Notes: a model not told the origin generated them from the sequence alone. Positions 1 through 9,048 are shown, counted from the first letter of the stretch. The stretch: DNA of 64,000 nt from Geomonas propionica (GCF_016458235.1 NZ_JAEMHK010000006.1:186001-250000), one strand, 5' to 3'. Numbers and translations: made by a program.

Positions 1-19
1 TTTGGAAGCAAAGGCAAAA

Positions 20-135
20 CCATTAGCCACGGAGAAAATCTGAGGAAATCTGAGAAAGGCAAAAGCTTGTGAGTTAAACCAATTCCTTTTGTTTGGTTCT
101 CTCCGAAGTTCTCAGATTTTCTCCGTGGCTAACGG
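20..135. repeat. Palindromic intergenic element, family A copy 1
   Basis: An imperfect long inverted repeat of about 116 bp. The left arm starts TTAGCCACGGAGAAAATCTG and the right arm ends with its reverse complement (CAGATTTTCTCCGTGGCTAA). The first 22 bp of the arms pair perfectly. A second copy with the same ends and an unrelated centre lies at 52544-52660. It carries no convincing gene and lies just upstream of ruvC. It is probably a small non-autonomous repeat (MITE- or REP-like); no transposase for it is present in the window. Confidence 0.8.
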
Positions 136-150
136 TCTTAAGGTTTTGAC

Positions 151-645
151 ATGATCATTCTCGGCATAGACCCCGGCTCGCGCAAGACCGGTTACGGACT
201 CATCTCCAAGCAGGGCAACCGCCTGGTCCACATCGACAACGGCGCCATCTTCACCCAGAGCGCCAAGGACTTCCCGCAACGCCTGGAGAAGATCTTCACC
301 GGCCTTTCCGCGATCATCGCCGAGTACCAGCCGGAAGTGGTTGCGATCGAGGACGTCTTTCTCGCCAAGAACGCGATGAGCGCACTGAAGCTCGGCCAGG
401 CACGCGGGGCCGCCATCGTCGCGGCGGTCAACGTGGGGCTTCCGGTCCACGAGTACACCGCGATGCAGGTGAAGCAGGCGGTGGTCGGCACCGGCCGCGC
501 CGAGAAGACGCAGGTGCAGCAGATGATCAAGGCGCTGCTGAACCTCCCCGAAATCGCCCAGGAGGACGCCTCCGACGCCCTCGCCGTAGCCGTCTGCCAC
601 GCCCACTCCGCCGGCATCCGCACCCTCCTGAAGAGCATCAGGTAG
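151..645 (+). CDS. ruvC: Crossover junction endodeoxyribonuclease RuvC
   Basis: RuvC is the Holliday junction resolvase that nicks RuvAB-bound four-way junctions during recombinational repair. The protein is 164 aa, normal for the family. The four acidic catalytic residues expected from E. coli RuvC are visible: D7 in [11 protein letters not shown]67 in VVAIEDVF, and D139 and D142 in QEDASDALA. The ATG start gives the canonical [10 protein letters not shown]-terminus. It lies 107 bp upstream of ruvA in the same direction, and ruvB follows, so the three form the usual resolvasome set. The identification is secure. Confidence 0.97.
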   Translation: MIILGIDPGSRKTGYGLISKQGNRLVHIDNGAIFTQSAKDFPQRLEKIFTGLSAIIAEYQPEVVAIEDVFLAKNAMSALKLGQARGAAIVAAVNVGLPVHEYTAMQVKQAVVGTGRAEKTQVQQMIKALLNLPEIAQEDASDALAVAVCHAHSAGIRTLLKSIR

Positions 646-685
646 AGCCCTTATCAGGGGGCGCATCGGCTTCCGCTACCTGCCG

Positions 686-712
686 TTCCCCCCTTTGCCA
701 AAGGGGGACTTT
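686..712. repeat. Short C/G-run palindrome in ruvC-ruvA gap
   Basis: CCCCCCTTTGCCAAAGGGGG is a compact hairpin between ruvC and ruvA. Related CCCCTTTGCGAAGGGG hairpins occur at 37479-37496, 46466-46600 and 62410-62437. It may weakly attenuate read-through, or it may simply be a dispersed repeat half. Confidence 0.5.
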
Positions 713-752
713 TACAGCGCAGGATAGTACTAATCCGCTTTCGAGGTTTTAA

Positions 753-1352
753 ATGATCGCCCTTCTCACCGGCAAGATCGCGCACAAGGCCCCCGACTAC
801 GTCATCCTCGACGTGAACGGCGTGGGCTACCAGGTCTTCATCCCCTTCTCCACCTACTACGCCCTCCCCGCCGAAGGGAGCACCACGACCCTGCAGGTGC
901 ATACCTCCGTCAAGGAGGACGCCATCAACCTGTACGGCTTCCGCACCCAGCAGGAGAAGGAGCTGTTCCAGTTGCTGATCGGCGTCTCCGGGGTGGGCCC
1001 CAAGCTCGCCAACAGCATCCTCTCCAACAGTGAGCCGGCGGAACTCTCCGACTCGCTGGTAAGGGGGGACATCGCGAGGCTTTCCGCCATTCCCGGCATA
1101 GGCAAGAAGACCGCCGAGCGCCTGGTGTTGGAACTCAAGGAAAAGATGAAGAAGCTGGGGATTACGGCCGCCGCACCTGGGACTGCCGCCGCCCCTCCCA
1201 AGCCGGAGATCCGCGAGGACATTCTTTCCGCGTTGATCAACCTGGGCTACAAGGAGGCCGTAGTGCAAAAGGCACTGGCCGAGCTGAAATTTCCGGAAGA
1301 CGCCACCGTGGAGTCGCTTCTCAAGCAGGCGCTGAAGAAACTGATGAAATAG
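753..1352 (+). CDS. ruvA: Holliday junction branch migration protein RuvA
   Basis: RuvA tetramers bind the four-way junction and load the RuvB motor. The protein is 199 aa, the typical length. The N-terminal OB-fold is followed by two helix-hairpin-helix motifs, GVSGVGPKLA at about 77-86 and IPGIGKKTAE at about 113-122. An Ala/Pro-rich linker spans about 140-152. The C-terminal domain III (EDILSALINLGYKEAVVQKA) contacts RuvB. It is preceded by ruvC and followed 209 bp later by ruvB, all on the plus strand. The identification is secure. Confidence 0.97.
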   Translation: MIALLTGKIAHKAPDYVILDVNGVGYQVFIPFSTYYALPAEGSTTTLQVHTSVKEDAINLYGFRTQQEKELFQLLIGVSGVGPKLANSILSNSEPAELSDSLVRGDIARLSAIPGIGKKTAERLVLELKEKMKKLGITAAAPGTAAAPPKPEIREDILSALINLGYKEAVVQKALAELKFPEDATVESLLKQALKKLMK

Positions 1353-1488
1353 CTGACGAGCCGGAGCAGCAAGAACGGTTTGGGACGCTACTAGAGGATG
1401 CGGCCCCTCACGGCCCCCCTTCCCCGCGACAACTCTTCTTACCATGCCCGCGATCCATCGCGGTCCCCCGACGGGCCGGGCATGCCCC

Positions 1489-1515
1489 TTGACCTTTACC
1501 CTCAACTGTTATAAT
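1489..1515 (+). promoter_or_regulatory. Candidate sigma-70 promoter for ruvB
   Basis: TTGACC at 1489-1494 and TATAAT at 1510-1515 lie 15 bp apart (16 if the -35 is read as CTTGAC), about 47 bp upstream of the ruvB ATG. The -10 box is perfect but the spacing is slightly short. It would let ruvB and the Hda-like gene be transcribed independently of ruvCA. No SOS (LexA) box was recognised nearby. Confidence 0.45.
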
Positions 1516-1561
1516 TTGGCTCCCTGCATTCGGGCGGCACCAGCCGCCGGCAAGGAGAGGT

Positions 1562-2575
1562 ATGACCCGCTTTATCAGCGCCGAAAGATCCGAAGACGAC
1601 CTCCTTGAAGCATCGCTGCGCCCCCGGGCGCTGGCGGACTACGTGGGACAGGAAAAGGCCAAGGGGAACCTCGGGCTCTTCATCGACGCCGCGCGCGGCA
1701 GGGGCGAGGCGCTGGACCACGTGCTGCTGTACGGCCCGCCGGGCCTCGGCAAGACCACCCTGGCCAACATCATCGCCTGCGAGATGGGCGTCAACATCAA
1801 GTCCACCTCGGGGCCGGTGATCGAGCGCCCGGGCGACCTCGCCGCCATCCTGACCAACCTGGAACCGCACGACGTCCTCTTCATCGACGAGATACACCGC
1901 CTCTCCCACGTGGTGGAGGAGATCCTCTACCCCGCCATGGAGGACTTCCAGCTCGACATCATCATCGGCCAGGGACCGAGCGCGCGCACCATCAAGCTCG
2001 ACCTCCCCAAGTTCACCCTGGTCGGCGCCACCACCCGCGCCGGTCTGCTCTCCTCGCCGCTTCGGGACCGCTTCGGCGTGATCTCCCGGCTCGAATTCTA
2101 CACCCACGAGGAACTCGCCTTCATCATCACTCGCTCCGCGCGCATCTTCGGCATGGAGATCGCCGCCGACGGCGCCCTGGAGCTCGCGCGCAGAAGCCGC
2201 GGCACACCGAGGATCGCCAACCGCCTGCTGCGCCGCGTGCGCGACTTTGCACAGGTGCGCGCCGATGGCGTGATCACCCGCGAGGTGGCGGACCAGGCGC
2301 TGGCGCTTTTGGAGATCGACGACATGGGTTTCGACACCATGGACCGCGCCATCCTGCTGACCATCATCGATAAGTTCGGCGGGGGACCGGTGGGGCTCGA
2401 CACCATCGCGGCCGCCATCAGCGAGGAGAGCGACACCATCGAGGATGTCTACGAGCCCTTCCTGATCCAAAACGGCTTCCTGAACCGCACCCCCAGGGGG
2501 CGCGTGGCAACCGCCGCGGCCTACAGCCATTTCGGCAGGATCGCCCCCGAGCCGCCGCAGGGAAGGTTGTTCTAG
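1562..2575 (+). CDS. ruvB: Holliday junction ATP-dependent helicase RuvB
   Basis: RuvB is the hexameric AAA+ motor that drives branch migration with RuvA. The protein is 337 aa. It has Walker [10 protein letters not shown] (58-66), Walker [10 protein letters not shown] (104-112), sensor 1 GATTRAG (155-161), SPLRDRFG with the arginine-finger region (165-172), and a C-terminal winged-helix DNA-binding domain ([12 protein letters not shown] onward). The ATG follows an AAGGAGAGG ribosome-binding site. The next gene starts two bases after its stop, so the two are co-transcribed. Confidence 0.98.
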   Translation: MTRFISAERSEDDLLEASLRPRALADYVGQEKAKGNLGLFIDAARGRGEALDHVLLYGPPGLGKTTLANIIACEMGVNIKSTSGPVIERPGDLAAILTNLEPHDVLFIDEIHRLSHVVEEILYPAMEDFQLDIIIGQGPSARTIKLDLPKFTLVGATTRAGLLSSPLRDRFGVISRLEFYTHEELAFIITRSARIFGMEIAADGALELARRSRGTPRIANRLLRRVRDFAQVRADGVITREVADQALALLEIDDMGFDTMDRAILLTIIDKFGGGPVGLDTIAAAISEESDTIEDVYEPFLIQNGFLNRTPRGRVATAAAYSHFGRIAPEPPQGRLF

Positions 2576-2577
2576 AG

Positions 2578-3285
2578 ATGCAGCTTATCTTTGACTTTCC
2601 GGTCGTGCCGCGCTTTTGCTTCGAGAACTTCGTGGTGTGCGGCGGCAACAAGACCGCCTACCAGTTCGCGCAGAGGCTTGCCAGCGGCAGCGACGCCGAG
2701 AATCTCCTCTATGTCTACGGCCCGGAAGGGTCCGGCAAAACCCACCTGCTGACCGCCCTCTGCACCGAAGTCGATGGCAGGTACTTCTCATTCCGCGACG
2801 CCGGCGCCCTCTACGGCAGCAGCTACGGCAGCGAAGGGCCATCCCGGCTTGCCGAACACTTCGCTGGCGCCAAGGCCCTCATCCTCGACGACCTGAACCT
2901 GCTGCCGGACCGCCAGGAGTTGCGGGTCGAGCTTTGGGAGCTGTTCAACGCCTTCTACAGTTCGGGCAGAAAGATCGCCATAGCCGGCCTGACGCCGCCC
3001 AAGGAACTGCCGCACCTGGACGGGCACCTGACCAGCCGGCTGTTGTGGGGATTGGTGGCGCGCATGGATGTCTCCGACGACGAATCCCGGCGCATGATCC
3101 TGAAGAAGCTCGCCGAAGACCGGCAGATGACCCTGCCCGACGACGTGATCGACGAGATGCTCCTGAAGGTGCGTCGCGACATCCCGTCCCTGGTCTACGC
3201 GCTGGAGACCATCAACCGCACCGCGATAGCAACCAAGAGGAAGGTAAGCTTGAGGCTGGCAAAAGAGATTTTCAAAAGTAATTGA
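2578..3285 (+). CDS. Hda-like DnaA-family AAA+ ATPase
   Basis: This 235-aa protein looks like the DnaA ATPase domain without the DNA-binding domain IV, the arrangement of Hda, which promotes hydrolysis of DnaA-ATP after initiation. Visible motifs are Walker A GPEGSGKTH (48-56) and Walker B LILDDLNLL (101-109). The extreme N-terminus, MQLIFDFP, resembles the beta-clamp-binding QL(S/x)LF motif that Hda uses to sit on the sliding clamp; that reading is inference. It starts two bases after ruvB and so is in that operon. Other DnaA-like loaders of the DnaC type are less likely given the DnaA-like N-terminus. Confidence 0.85.
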   Translation: MQLIFDFPVVPRFCFENFVVCGGNKTAYQFAQRLASGSDAENLLYVYGPEGSGKTHLLTALCTEVDGRYFSFRDAGALYGSSYGSEGPSRLAEHFAGAKALILDDLNLLPDRQELRVELWELFNAFYSSGRKIAIAGLTPPKELPHLDGHLTSRLLWGLVARMDVSDDESRRMILKKLAEDRQMTLPDDVIDEMLLKVRRDIPSLVYALETINRTAIATKRKVSLRLAKEIFKSN

Positions 3286-3288
3286 CGA

Positions 3289-3318
3289 GGGGACTGGCTC
3301 CGCCAGGTGCCTGTCCCC
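3289..3318. repeat. GGGGACTGGCTCCG... short palindrome, copy 1
   Basis: A 30-bp hairpin with GGGGAC and GTCCCC ends around a CTGGCTCCGCCAGG core, four bases after the Hda-like stop codon. Copies of the same short element occur at 29014-29042 (opposite orientation) and 44221-44249. It has no T-run here, so any terminator role is uncertain. Confidence 0.7.
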
Positions 3319-3382
3319 TTAACGCCCCCACCACATTCCCCTCTCCCTGTGGGAGAGGGCCAGGGTGAGGGAGTTGCCCATG

Positions 3383-3423
3383 AAAAAAGGCTTCTGCAGG
3401 GACACCCCGCAGAAGCCTTTTTA
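3383..3423. terminator. Bidirectional rho-independent terminator
   Basis: AAAAAAGGCTTCTGC pairs with GCAGAAGCCTTTTT around a short loop. The A-run on one side and T-run on the other allow it to end both the plus-strand ruvB/Hda transcript and the minus-strand ABC-F transcript, which converge here. Confidence 0.85.
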
Positions 3424-3457
3424 TATGCAAAACATGGAACGACTCCGGCATCCACCG

Positions 3458-5356
3458 TCACCCGCCCTTCTTCGTCTCCAACTCCTCCCACCTTCCGTAT
3501 GCCGCGGCGAGTTCGCCCTCGAGCCTGCCGTAATCGGCGGTGATGGCGGTGATGCCGCCCGCGACGGTGTCGTAGCGCGAAGGATCACCCAAAAGTTCCT
3601 GCACCTGGGCAAACTCCTGCTCCAGCACCTCGATGCTCCCCTCCAGCTTTTCCAACTCGATCCGCTCGGCGTAGGTGAGCCCCTTCTTGGGCTTCTCCAC
3701 CTTGGCCGCCTGGGCCTCCTTCTTTTCGACCCGCTGTACGGCAGCGGCCACGCGGGCCGCCTCCTTGCGCTCGCGGTAGTTACTGTAGTTCCCCTCGTAG
3801 AAGACTGTCTTGCCGTCACCTTCAAAGGCCAGTACGCCGGTAGCGACCTTGTCCAGGAAGAAGCGGTCGTGGGTCACCATGAGCACGCAACCGGGAAAGG
3901 CGGCGATGGAGGCATCCAGAAGCTGCAGGGTCGGGATGTCGAGATCGTTGGTGGGCTCGTCCAGCACCAGCAGGTTCGAGTCCTGCAGCATGAGTCTCGC
4001 CAGGATAAGCCGGCTCTTCTCGCCGCCGGAGAGGCTCCCCACCGGACGCCTGCGGTCCTCCCCGGAGAACAGGAAGTCCTCCAGGTAGCCGATCTTGTGG
4101 CGCTTCTCCCCGTTGGCGGTGGTCACGTAGTCCCCCTCGCCGAAGAAGTCGTAGATGGTCTGGTTGGGATCGAGCACCTCGCGCAGCTGGTCGAAGTAGG
4201 AGATCTTGGTCTTCTTGCCGACAACAACCTTCCCCTGGTCGGGTTCCTCCTCCCCCATGATCATCCGGATCAGGGTGGTCTTGCCGCAGCCGTTGGGGCC
4301 GATCACGCCGATCCGGTCGCCGCGCTTCATGCCGAAGCTGAGGCTGTTCACCAGCGTCCTGTCGCCATACCCTTTGGCCACTCCGTCCAGCTCCAGGATA
4401 GTCCCGCCCAGACCTTCCTCCGTGTTGAAGCCGATCTTGAGGTCGCGGCGCCCTGGGCCGGAGAGACTCTCTTCCAGCGCGTTGTAGCGATCGATCCTCG
4501 CCTTTTGCTTGGTGGAGCGCGCCGGGGGTCCGCGCCGGATCCAGTCGGTCTCGATGCGCAGCAGGTTCAAAAGGCGCGAGCGACGGTTTGCCTCGTTCAT
4601 GAGCCGCTCTTCCCTGAGGGTGAGGTAGGTCGAGTATCCCCCCTGGTAGGAGACGAGGGCACCGCGCTCGAGCTCGAGCATCCGGGTCACCACCTGGTCC
4701 AGGAAATAGCGGTCGTGGGTTATCAGCATGACGGCGCCCGGATACGCCTTCAGATGGTCCTGAAGCCACTGGGTGGTGTCGGCGTCCAGGTGGTTGGTCG
4801 GCTCGTCCAGAAGCAGCAGCTCCGGCGCCTGCAACAACAGCTTCGCCAGGGCGACGCGGCGCTTGGTGCCGCCGGAAAGGGTGCCGATAATCTGGTTCGG
4901 ATCGGGGAGCTGCAGGTGGGTCATCATCTCCGACACGCGATGGTCGGTGTTCCAGCCGCCGTGGTGCTCGATCCAGACGGTAAGTTCCCCCTGGCGGGCG
5001 AGCAGCCGGTCCATGTCGGGAGGGTTGGCCGCCATCTTTTCGGAAAGCTCGTTGAAGCTCGCCATGGCGGCGCGAATGGCGGTGAGGCCGCTCTCGATCT
5101 CGGCGGCGACGGTGGCGCTGTCATCGAGCACCGGCTCCTGGCTCAGGTAGCCGACCGAGGCCCCACGTTTCATGGCGATGGAGCCGCCGTCGCGGTCCTC
5201 GGCCCCGGCGAGGATGGTGAGGAGCGTCGACTTCCCGGCGCCGTTGGCACCGATCACCCCCACCCGCTCGTCCTCGCCCACGGCGAAGGTGACACCGTCC
5301 ATCAGGACACGGGAGCCAAAGCTCTTGGAAAGCCCCGTGATATCTACAACGTTCAT
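3458..5356 (-). CDS. ABC-F family ATPase (Uup-like)
   Basis: A soluble protein of 632 aa with two ABC ATPase domains and no membrane segment, as in ABC-F translation/ribosome factors. Domain 1 has Walker A GANGAGKST (36-44), signature LSGGTKRR (160-167) and Walker B LLLLDEP. Domain 2 has GPNGCGKTT near 350 and LSGGEKSR. A charged C-terminal segment from about 555 (KVEKPKKGLTYAERIELEKL onward) looks like the coiled-coil arm of Uup. The exact subfamily cannot be fixed without an alignment. It is monocistronic, facing the Hda-like gene tail to tail. Confidence 0.9.
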   Translation of the reverse strand: MNVVDITGLSKSFGSRVLMDGVTFAVGEDERVGVIGANGAGKSTLLTILAGAEDRDGGSIAMKRGASVGYLSQEPVLDDSATVAAEIESGLTAIRAAMASFNELSEKMAANPPDMDRLLARQGELTVWIEHHGGWNTDHRVSEMMTHLQLPDPNQIIGTLSGGTKRRVALAKLLLQAPELLLLDEPTNHLDADTTQWLQDHLKAYPGAVMLITHDRYFLDQVVTRMLELERGALVSYQGGYSTYLTLREERLMNEANRRSRLLNLLRIETDWIRRGPPARSTKQKARIDRYNALEESLSGPGRRDLKIGFNTEEGLGGTILELDGVAKGYGDRTLVNSLSFGMKRGDRIGVIGPNGCGKTTLIRMIMGEEEPDQGKVVVGKKTKISYFDQLREVLDPNQTIYDFFGEGDYVTTANGEKRHKIGYLEDFLFSGEDRRRPVGSLSGGEKSRLILARLMLQDSNLLVLDEPTNDLDIPTLQLLDASIAAFPGCVLMVTHDRFFLDKVATGVLAFEGDGKTVFYEGNYSNYRERKEAARVAAAVQRVEKKEAQAAKVEKPKKGLTYAERIELEKLEGSIEVLEQEFAQVQELLGDPSRYDTVAGGITAITADYGRLEGELAAAYGRWEELETKKGG

Positions 5357-5396
5357 GACATCTCCAACAAAATTTTAGAAGGCGGTGATCTTATGC

Positions 5397-5511
5397 CACA
5401 GGCGTCCACAATCCCCTCTCCCTTCGGGAGAGGGTCAGGGTGAGGGGATTGGCGCGAGCACCCTCCCTCACCCGCCCTTCGGGCACCCTCTCCCACAGGG
5501 AGAGGTGACCA
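5397..5511. repeat. Inverted repeat of CTCTCCCT/AGGGAGAG type
   Basis: The ABC-F/LEA gap contains CCCTCTCCCTTCGGGAGAGG followed by GTCAGGGTGAGG, then the reverse complement (CCTCCCTCACCC, CCCTCTCCCACAGGGAGAGG). Together they form a palindrome of about 115 bp. A single half (CCCTCTCCCTGTGGGAGAGG plus CCAGGGTGAGGG) is at 3340-3371. This belongs to a dispersed intergenic repeat class. Confidence 0.7.
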
Positions 5512-5535
5512 GCGGAAGATTCGTCCGTAACGTGA

Positions 5536-6030
5536 CTAGAACTTGAAGAGGTCGGCGACCTTGCCGAAGAGGGCTGCCGGACGGTACTTCTTGGGGATGG
5601 CATAGGTGCCGTTCTTTTTGACCGGAACGGTCATCTGCCCCACCGGGGTCTCCAGGTCCAGCCCCGCTGCCACCTGGTAAGGGATCTTGTCCGGGTCCGG
5701 CTTGCGTTTGAAGATTTCCAGCAGATCGGCAAAAGTGATGCGGATCGGAATGCGGACGTCGATCTCCTCGTGGGCGGGGAAGTTGATCTCTTCCCGCGCG
5801 CCCCCCTTGGCCAGCGGCAGCGCCATGATCTTGATGTCGTAGCTGTAACCCTGCAGCTTCACGTCAAAGCTGTTGGTGTTCTGCACCCGCAGGTAGAGTT
5901 CCATGCCGGCGCCGCTCGGATCAACCGAAACCACGTTCAGGTCCTGCACGGTGACCAGCGGCGCGGTCACCAGCTTGCTGCACCCGGAAAGAAGGACAAT
6001 CACCAATAAAAGGCCAAACAATTTTCTCAC
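5536..6030 (-). CDS. LEA type 2 family lipoprotein
   Basis: The GTG start at 6030 has a CAGGAG ribosome-binding site 7 bases upstream. It gives a 164-aa lipoprotein with a short hydrophobic signal and lipobox LLSGC (Cys about 15). The reading frame stays open a further 105 codons upstream, but that part overlaps the neighbouring gene and looks non-coding. The mature part (VQDLNVVSVDPSGAGMELYL onward) resembles the LEA-2/WHy beta-sandwich domain of stress-associated outer-membrane or periplasmic lipoproteins. Its function is unknown. It lies 101 bp downstream of the transglycosylase-like gene with a hairpin between them. Confidence 0.75.
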   Translation of the reverse strand: MRKLFGLLLVIVLLSGCSKLVTAPLVTVQDLNVVSVDPSGAGMELYLRVQNTNSFDVKLQGYSYDIKIMALPLAKGGAREEINFPAHEEIDVRIPIRITFADLLEIFKRKPDPDKIPYQVAAGLDLETPVGQMTVPVKKNGTYAIPKKYRPAALFGKVADLFKF

Positions 6031-6065
6031 AGCAATACTCCTGAAAAAGGCGGTAGCCCGGAAAC

Positions 6066-6097
6066 AAAGAGGGCGGGTCCCCGAAAGAACCCGCCCA
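6066..6097 (-). terminator. Probable terminator of the transglycosylase-like gene
   Basis: GGGCGGGT (6071-6078) pairs with ACCCGCCC (6089-6096). Read on the minus strand it is followed by a T-rich stretch (TCTTTGTTT), as expected for intrinsic termination downstream of the gene ending at 6132. Confidence 0.6.
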
Positions 6098-6131
6098 CTA
6101 TAGCACAACCAAACATCAAACAGCAAAAGGA

Positions 6132-6824
6132 CTAATGGTTGACCGCGACCTGCTGCATCAGCATGCCCCTTTGCATTTCCCGCAGTATCTCCGTTCTGAA
6201 GCGCTTGCGGATCCTGTCGTAGGTTCTCGCCGCCGGCCCCGCGCCGCAGTACAGCCGCTTCGCGCGCGCCTTGTTGCCCTTGGCCATATCGAGCTTCTCG
6301 TAAAGCTCCTTCACGGCCGCTTCCGCGCACTTCTCGTCGTCCCACATGTCCTGGGTCGTGTAGCCGTGGCTTTCCGCACGCTCCGGCATCAACTGCCAGA
6401 CCCCGAGGGCACCCTTGGTGGATACCGCTCTTGACGACAGTTTGTGGCCGCCTGTTTCCGCCAGGGCTATCTCAGCCAGGTCCAGCGGTGTGAATTTGGT
6501 TCCTTCCGTTTTTTCGTAGCAGATTTCCGCGAGCCACTTGGCCCGTGCAGGAGTCGTCCTGCGGGCGAACGTGGCATAGATGGCGGGAACCAGTTTCTTC
6601 CTCCCGTCGAGTTCTGCCGCCTTGGGCAGATCCATCTGCACGGCCGGGGGCGAGGCGGGAGATTTCTCACCCTGCTTCTCACTCCCCTCCGCCCAGGTCA
6701 GCAGCGCCCGGTCCGACTCCGACACCGAGGGAATCACCGGGACCTGCGCCTGCTGCAGGTGGGACTGGTCGCACGATGCCGTCATCATGAGCACCGCGAC
6801 CAGCAATGCAAGTTTTCGTTTCAT
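6132..6824 (-). CDS. SLT-like transglycosylase-domain lipoprotein
   Basis: A 230-aa predicted lipoprotein (MKRKLALLVAVLMMTASC; lipobox Cys18). The C-terminal half matches the soluble lytic transglycosylase fold: EIALAETGGHKLSSRAVS carries the likely catalytic Glu, GALGVWQLMP corresponds to the GLMQ(L)MP motif, and LYCGAGPAARTY corresponds to AYNAG. The latter two motifs are divergent, so peptidoglycan-cleaving activity is likely but not certain. The region between the lipobox and about residue 85 is low-complexity. A terminator-like hairpin separates it from the LEA lipoprotein gene. Confidence 0.75.
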   Translation of the reverse strand: MKRKLALLVAVLMMTASCDQSHLQQAQVPVIPSVSESDRALLTWAEGSEKQGEKSPASPPAVQMDLPKAAELDGRKKLVPAIYATFARRTTPARAKWLAEICYEKTEGTKFTPLDLAEIALAETGGHKLSSRAVSTKGALGVWQLMPERAESHGYTTQDMWDDEKCAEAAVKELYEKLDMAKGNKARAKRLYCGAGPAARTYDRIRKRFRTEILREMQRGMLMQQVAVNH

Positions 6825-7008
6825 AAATCGCTGTTGAATGGCTTTTGCCGGCTTTAGGTAGTGATACTAAATGTCGGTAGTGAAGCCCGCGCCAATCATC
6901 TCCTTTCATTGGAATCACATTGGCTCGTCGCCAATCTGAGGTTATTAGTGTAATCAAATCCGACTAACATTGCAAGCTACACATTAAATTTATGCAACCA
7001 TGCCAGAT

Positions 7009-7038
7009 AAAAAGGGAGCCCCGCTCAGCGGACCTCCC
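7009..7038 (-). terminator. Rho-independent terminator of trpB
   Basis: On the minus strand, GGGAGGTCCGCTGAGCGGGG CTCCC forms a stem-loop immediately followed by TTTTTA, 26 bp past the trpB stop codon. Confidence 0.8.
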
Positions 7039-7063
7039 CCACTAAAACCTCGATTTTTCTATA

Positions 7064-8254
7064 TTAAAGCTGAACCCCCATAACATCGGCTACGGTATGG
7101 ATGTCCTTGTCGCCTCTGCCCGACAGACAGACGACGATGCTCTCATTGGCGGAAAGTGTCGGAGCCAGACGCAGTGCATGGGCAACCGCGTGGGACGACT
7201 CCAGGGCCGGGATGATCCCCTCTTCGCGGGTCAGCACCTGGAACGCGTCCAGCGCCTCGTCATCGGTGACGGAGACGTAGCTGGCCCGTCCGATCTCCTT
7301 CAGGTAGGAGTGCTCCGGTCCGACGCCAGGGTAGTCCAGTCCGGCGGAAATGGAATGGGCGTGGGCTATCTGACCGTACTCGTCCTGCAGAAGGTAGGTT
7401 TTGTTGCCGTGCAGCACGCCGACGCTGCCGGCGGAAAGCGGGGCCGCGTGCTTGCCGCTGTCGATGCCGTAGCCGGCGGCTTCCACGCCGATCATCTGCA
7501 CGGACTCGTCGTTGACGAAGGGGTGGAAGAGCCCGATGGCGTTGCTCCCTCCCCCTACCGCAGCGATCAGGTAATCGGGAAGCCTTCCCTCCGCTTCCAG
7601 GTGCTGCGCCCTCGCCTCCTGACCGATGATGGCCTGGAAGTCGCGCACCATGACCGGATAGGGATGGGGACCGGCGACGGTGCCGATGATATAGAAGGTA
7701 TCCTCGACGTTGGTGACCCACTGGCGCATCGCCTCGTTCATGGCGTCCTTCAGGGTCGCGGTGCCGGAACTGACCGGGTTGACCTTGGCGCCCAAGAGCT
7801 TCATCCGGAACACGTTCAGGGACTGGCGGCGGATGTCCTCCTCGCCCATGAAGACCTCGCACTCCATGCCGAAGAGGGCCGCGACGGTCGCCGTCGCCAC
7901 GCCGTGCTGCCCGGCGCCGGTCTCGGCGATCACCTTGTTCTTACCCATCCGCTTGGCTAAAAGTGCCTGGCCGATGGTGTTGTTCACCTTGTGCGCGCCG
8001 GTGTGGTTCAGGTCCTCGCGCTTCAGATAGATCTTGGCGCCCCCCATTTTTCGGCTCAGCTTCTCGGCGAAATAGAGCGGATTGGGACGGCCAACATACT
8101 GGCGCAGGTAGTAGGCGAACTCCTCCTGAAACCCCTTTTCGTTGCGAAAATAATTGTACGCTTGCTCGAGTTCGAGCAGCGCCGGCATGAGCGTTTCCGA
8201 CACGTATCTGCCGCCGAAACGACCAAAGTGACCACTGTTGTCAGGCGTATCCAA
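7064..8254 (-). CDS. trpB: Tryptophan synthase beta chain TrpB
   Basis: TrpB is the PLP enzyme that joins indole and serine to make tryptophan, working with TrpA. The protein is 396 aa, the usual length of the TrpB1 class. The PLP lysine is K89 in [10 protein letters not shown], and the phosphate-binding loop is GGGSNAIG near 233. Conserved [11 protein letters not shown] and TVAGPHPYP segments are present. It stands alone here with its own promoter and terminator. trpA lies about 28 kb away on the same strand at 36636-37436, so the two subunits are not co-transcribed. Confidence 0.97.
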   Translation of the reverse strand: MDTPDNSGHFGRFGGRYVSETLMPALLELEQAYNYFRNEKGFQEEFAYYLRQYVGRPNPLYFAEKLSRKMGGAKIYLKREDLNHTGAHKVNNTIGQALLAKRMGKNKVIAETGAGQHGVATATVAALFGMECEVFMGEEDIRRQSLNVFRMKLLGAKVNPVSSGTATLKDAMNEAMRQWVTNVEDTFYIIGTVAGPHPYPVMVRDFQAIIGQEARAQHLEAEGRLPDYLIAAVGGGSNAIGLFHPFVNDESVQMIGVEAAGYGIDSGKHAAPLSAGSVGVLHGNKTYLLQDEYGQIAHAHSISAGLDYPGVGPEHSYLKEIGRASYVSVTDDEALDAFQVLTREEGIIPALESSHAVAHALRLAPTLSANESIVVCLSGRGDKDIHTVADVMGVQL

Positions 8255-8284
8255 AGCTGCCTCCGGTAGGTGTATGAAGCGAGC

Positions 8285-8313
8285 ATTATAGACTATCTGT
8301 CGATAAATTGCAA
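8285..8313 (-). promoter_or_regulatory. Sigma-70 promoter for trpB
   Basis: On the minus strand, TTGCAA (8313-8308) and a perfect TATAAT (8290-8285) are separated by exactly 17 bp, about 30 bp upstream of the trpB ATG. The predicted leader is only about 20-25 nt, too short for a leader-peptide attenuator. Confidence 0.75.
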
Positions 8314-8518
8314 GCTTACAGAGCTTACCCCCCAGACAACCCCCCGCCGTTACAGGCTTTTAGCCGTTTATCTTTGCCTTATTTTTTGCTTTGAGCTACA
8401 AATATCACCTACCCTGGAAGCTCATTTTCGGGCTCGAAAATCGTCTCATTCTGTCCTTTTTTTCCCTGTGACAGAGTCCGTTTTTGCTTCCAGAAAAGCA
8501 TCCTTTTCGAGGTCACCG

Positions 8519-8995
8519 ATGTCCTTACAACAACCGTTTCACATAGTGCTGGTGGAGCCCGAGATTCCACCCAACACCGGCAACATTGCCAGACTCTGCG
8601 GCGCGACCGGGACCGTCCTGCACCTGGTCGGCAAGCTCGGCTTCTCCACCGACGACCGCTACTTGAAGCGCGCCGGCCTCGATTACTGGAGCGAAGTCGA
8701 TATCCGCTACTGGGATGATCTCGACGCGCTCAAGCGTGCCTTTCCGGCCGGTCGCTTCATCTACACCAGCAAGAAGGCCCCGCAGAGCTACCTGGAGTTC
8801 CACTTTCACCCCGCCGACTTCATCGTTTTCGGCAAGGAGACCAAAGGGCTCCCCGAGGAACTGATCGAGGCGAACCCGGAGACGGCGGTGCGCATCCCCA
8901 TCATCGGCAAGGTGCGCAGCCTGAACCTGTCCACCTCGGCCGGCATCGTACTGTACGAGGCGCTGCGCCAGACCGGCGCGTTGGCAGGGGCGTAG
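8519..8995 (+). CDS. trmL: tRNA (cytidine(34)-2'-O)-methyltransferase TrmL
   Basis: A SPOUT-family methyltransferase of 158 aa that 2'-O-methylates the wobble base of certain leucine tRNAs. The start at 8519 is chosen because a GAGGT ribosome-binding site lies 7 bases upstream and the protein then begins [20 protein letters not shown], matching family members. The frame is open further upstream but that part has no family resemblance. Knot motifs [23 protein letters not shown] and [11 protein letters not shown] are visible. It is divergent from trpB. Confidence 0.93.
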   Translation: MSLQQPFHIVLVEPEIPPNTGNIARLCGATGTVLHLVGKLGFSTDDRYLKRAGLDYWSEVDIRYWDDLDALKRAFPAGRFIYTSKKAPQSYLEFHFHPADFIVFGKETKGLPEELIEANPETAVRIPIIGKVRSLNLSTSAGIVLYEALRQTGALAGA

Positions 8996-9048
8996 GCATC
9001 CTAAAAGCGCCCCCTCCCGCAAGGGGAGGGGGAACAAAAGGAGAGGAA

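Noticed and set aside
3365-5443. Large plus-strand open frame opposite the ABC-F gene
   Set aside because: It is antisense to a clear ABC-F protein and has the low-complexity composition of a shadow frame in GC-rich DNA.
6031-6345. N-terminal extension of the LEA-type lipoprotein
   Set aside because: The extension overlaps the transglycosylase-like gene, while the GTG start at 6030 has a ribosome-binding site and gives a proper lipobox.
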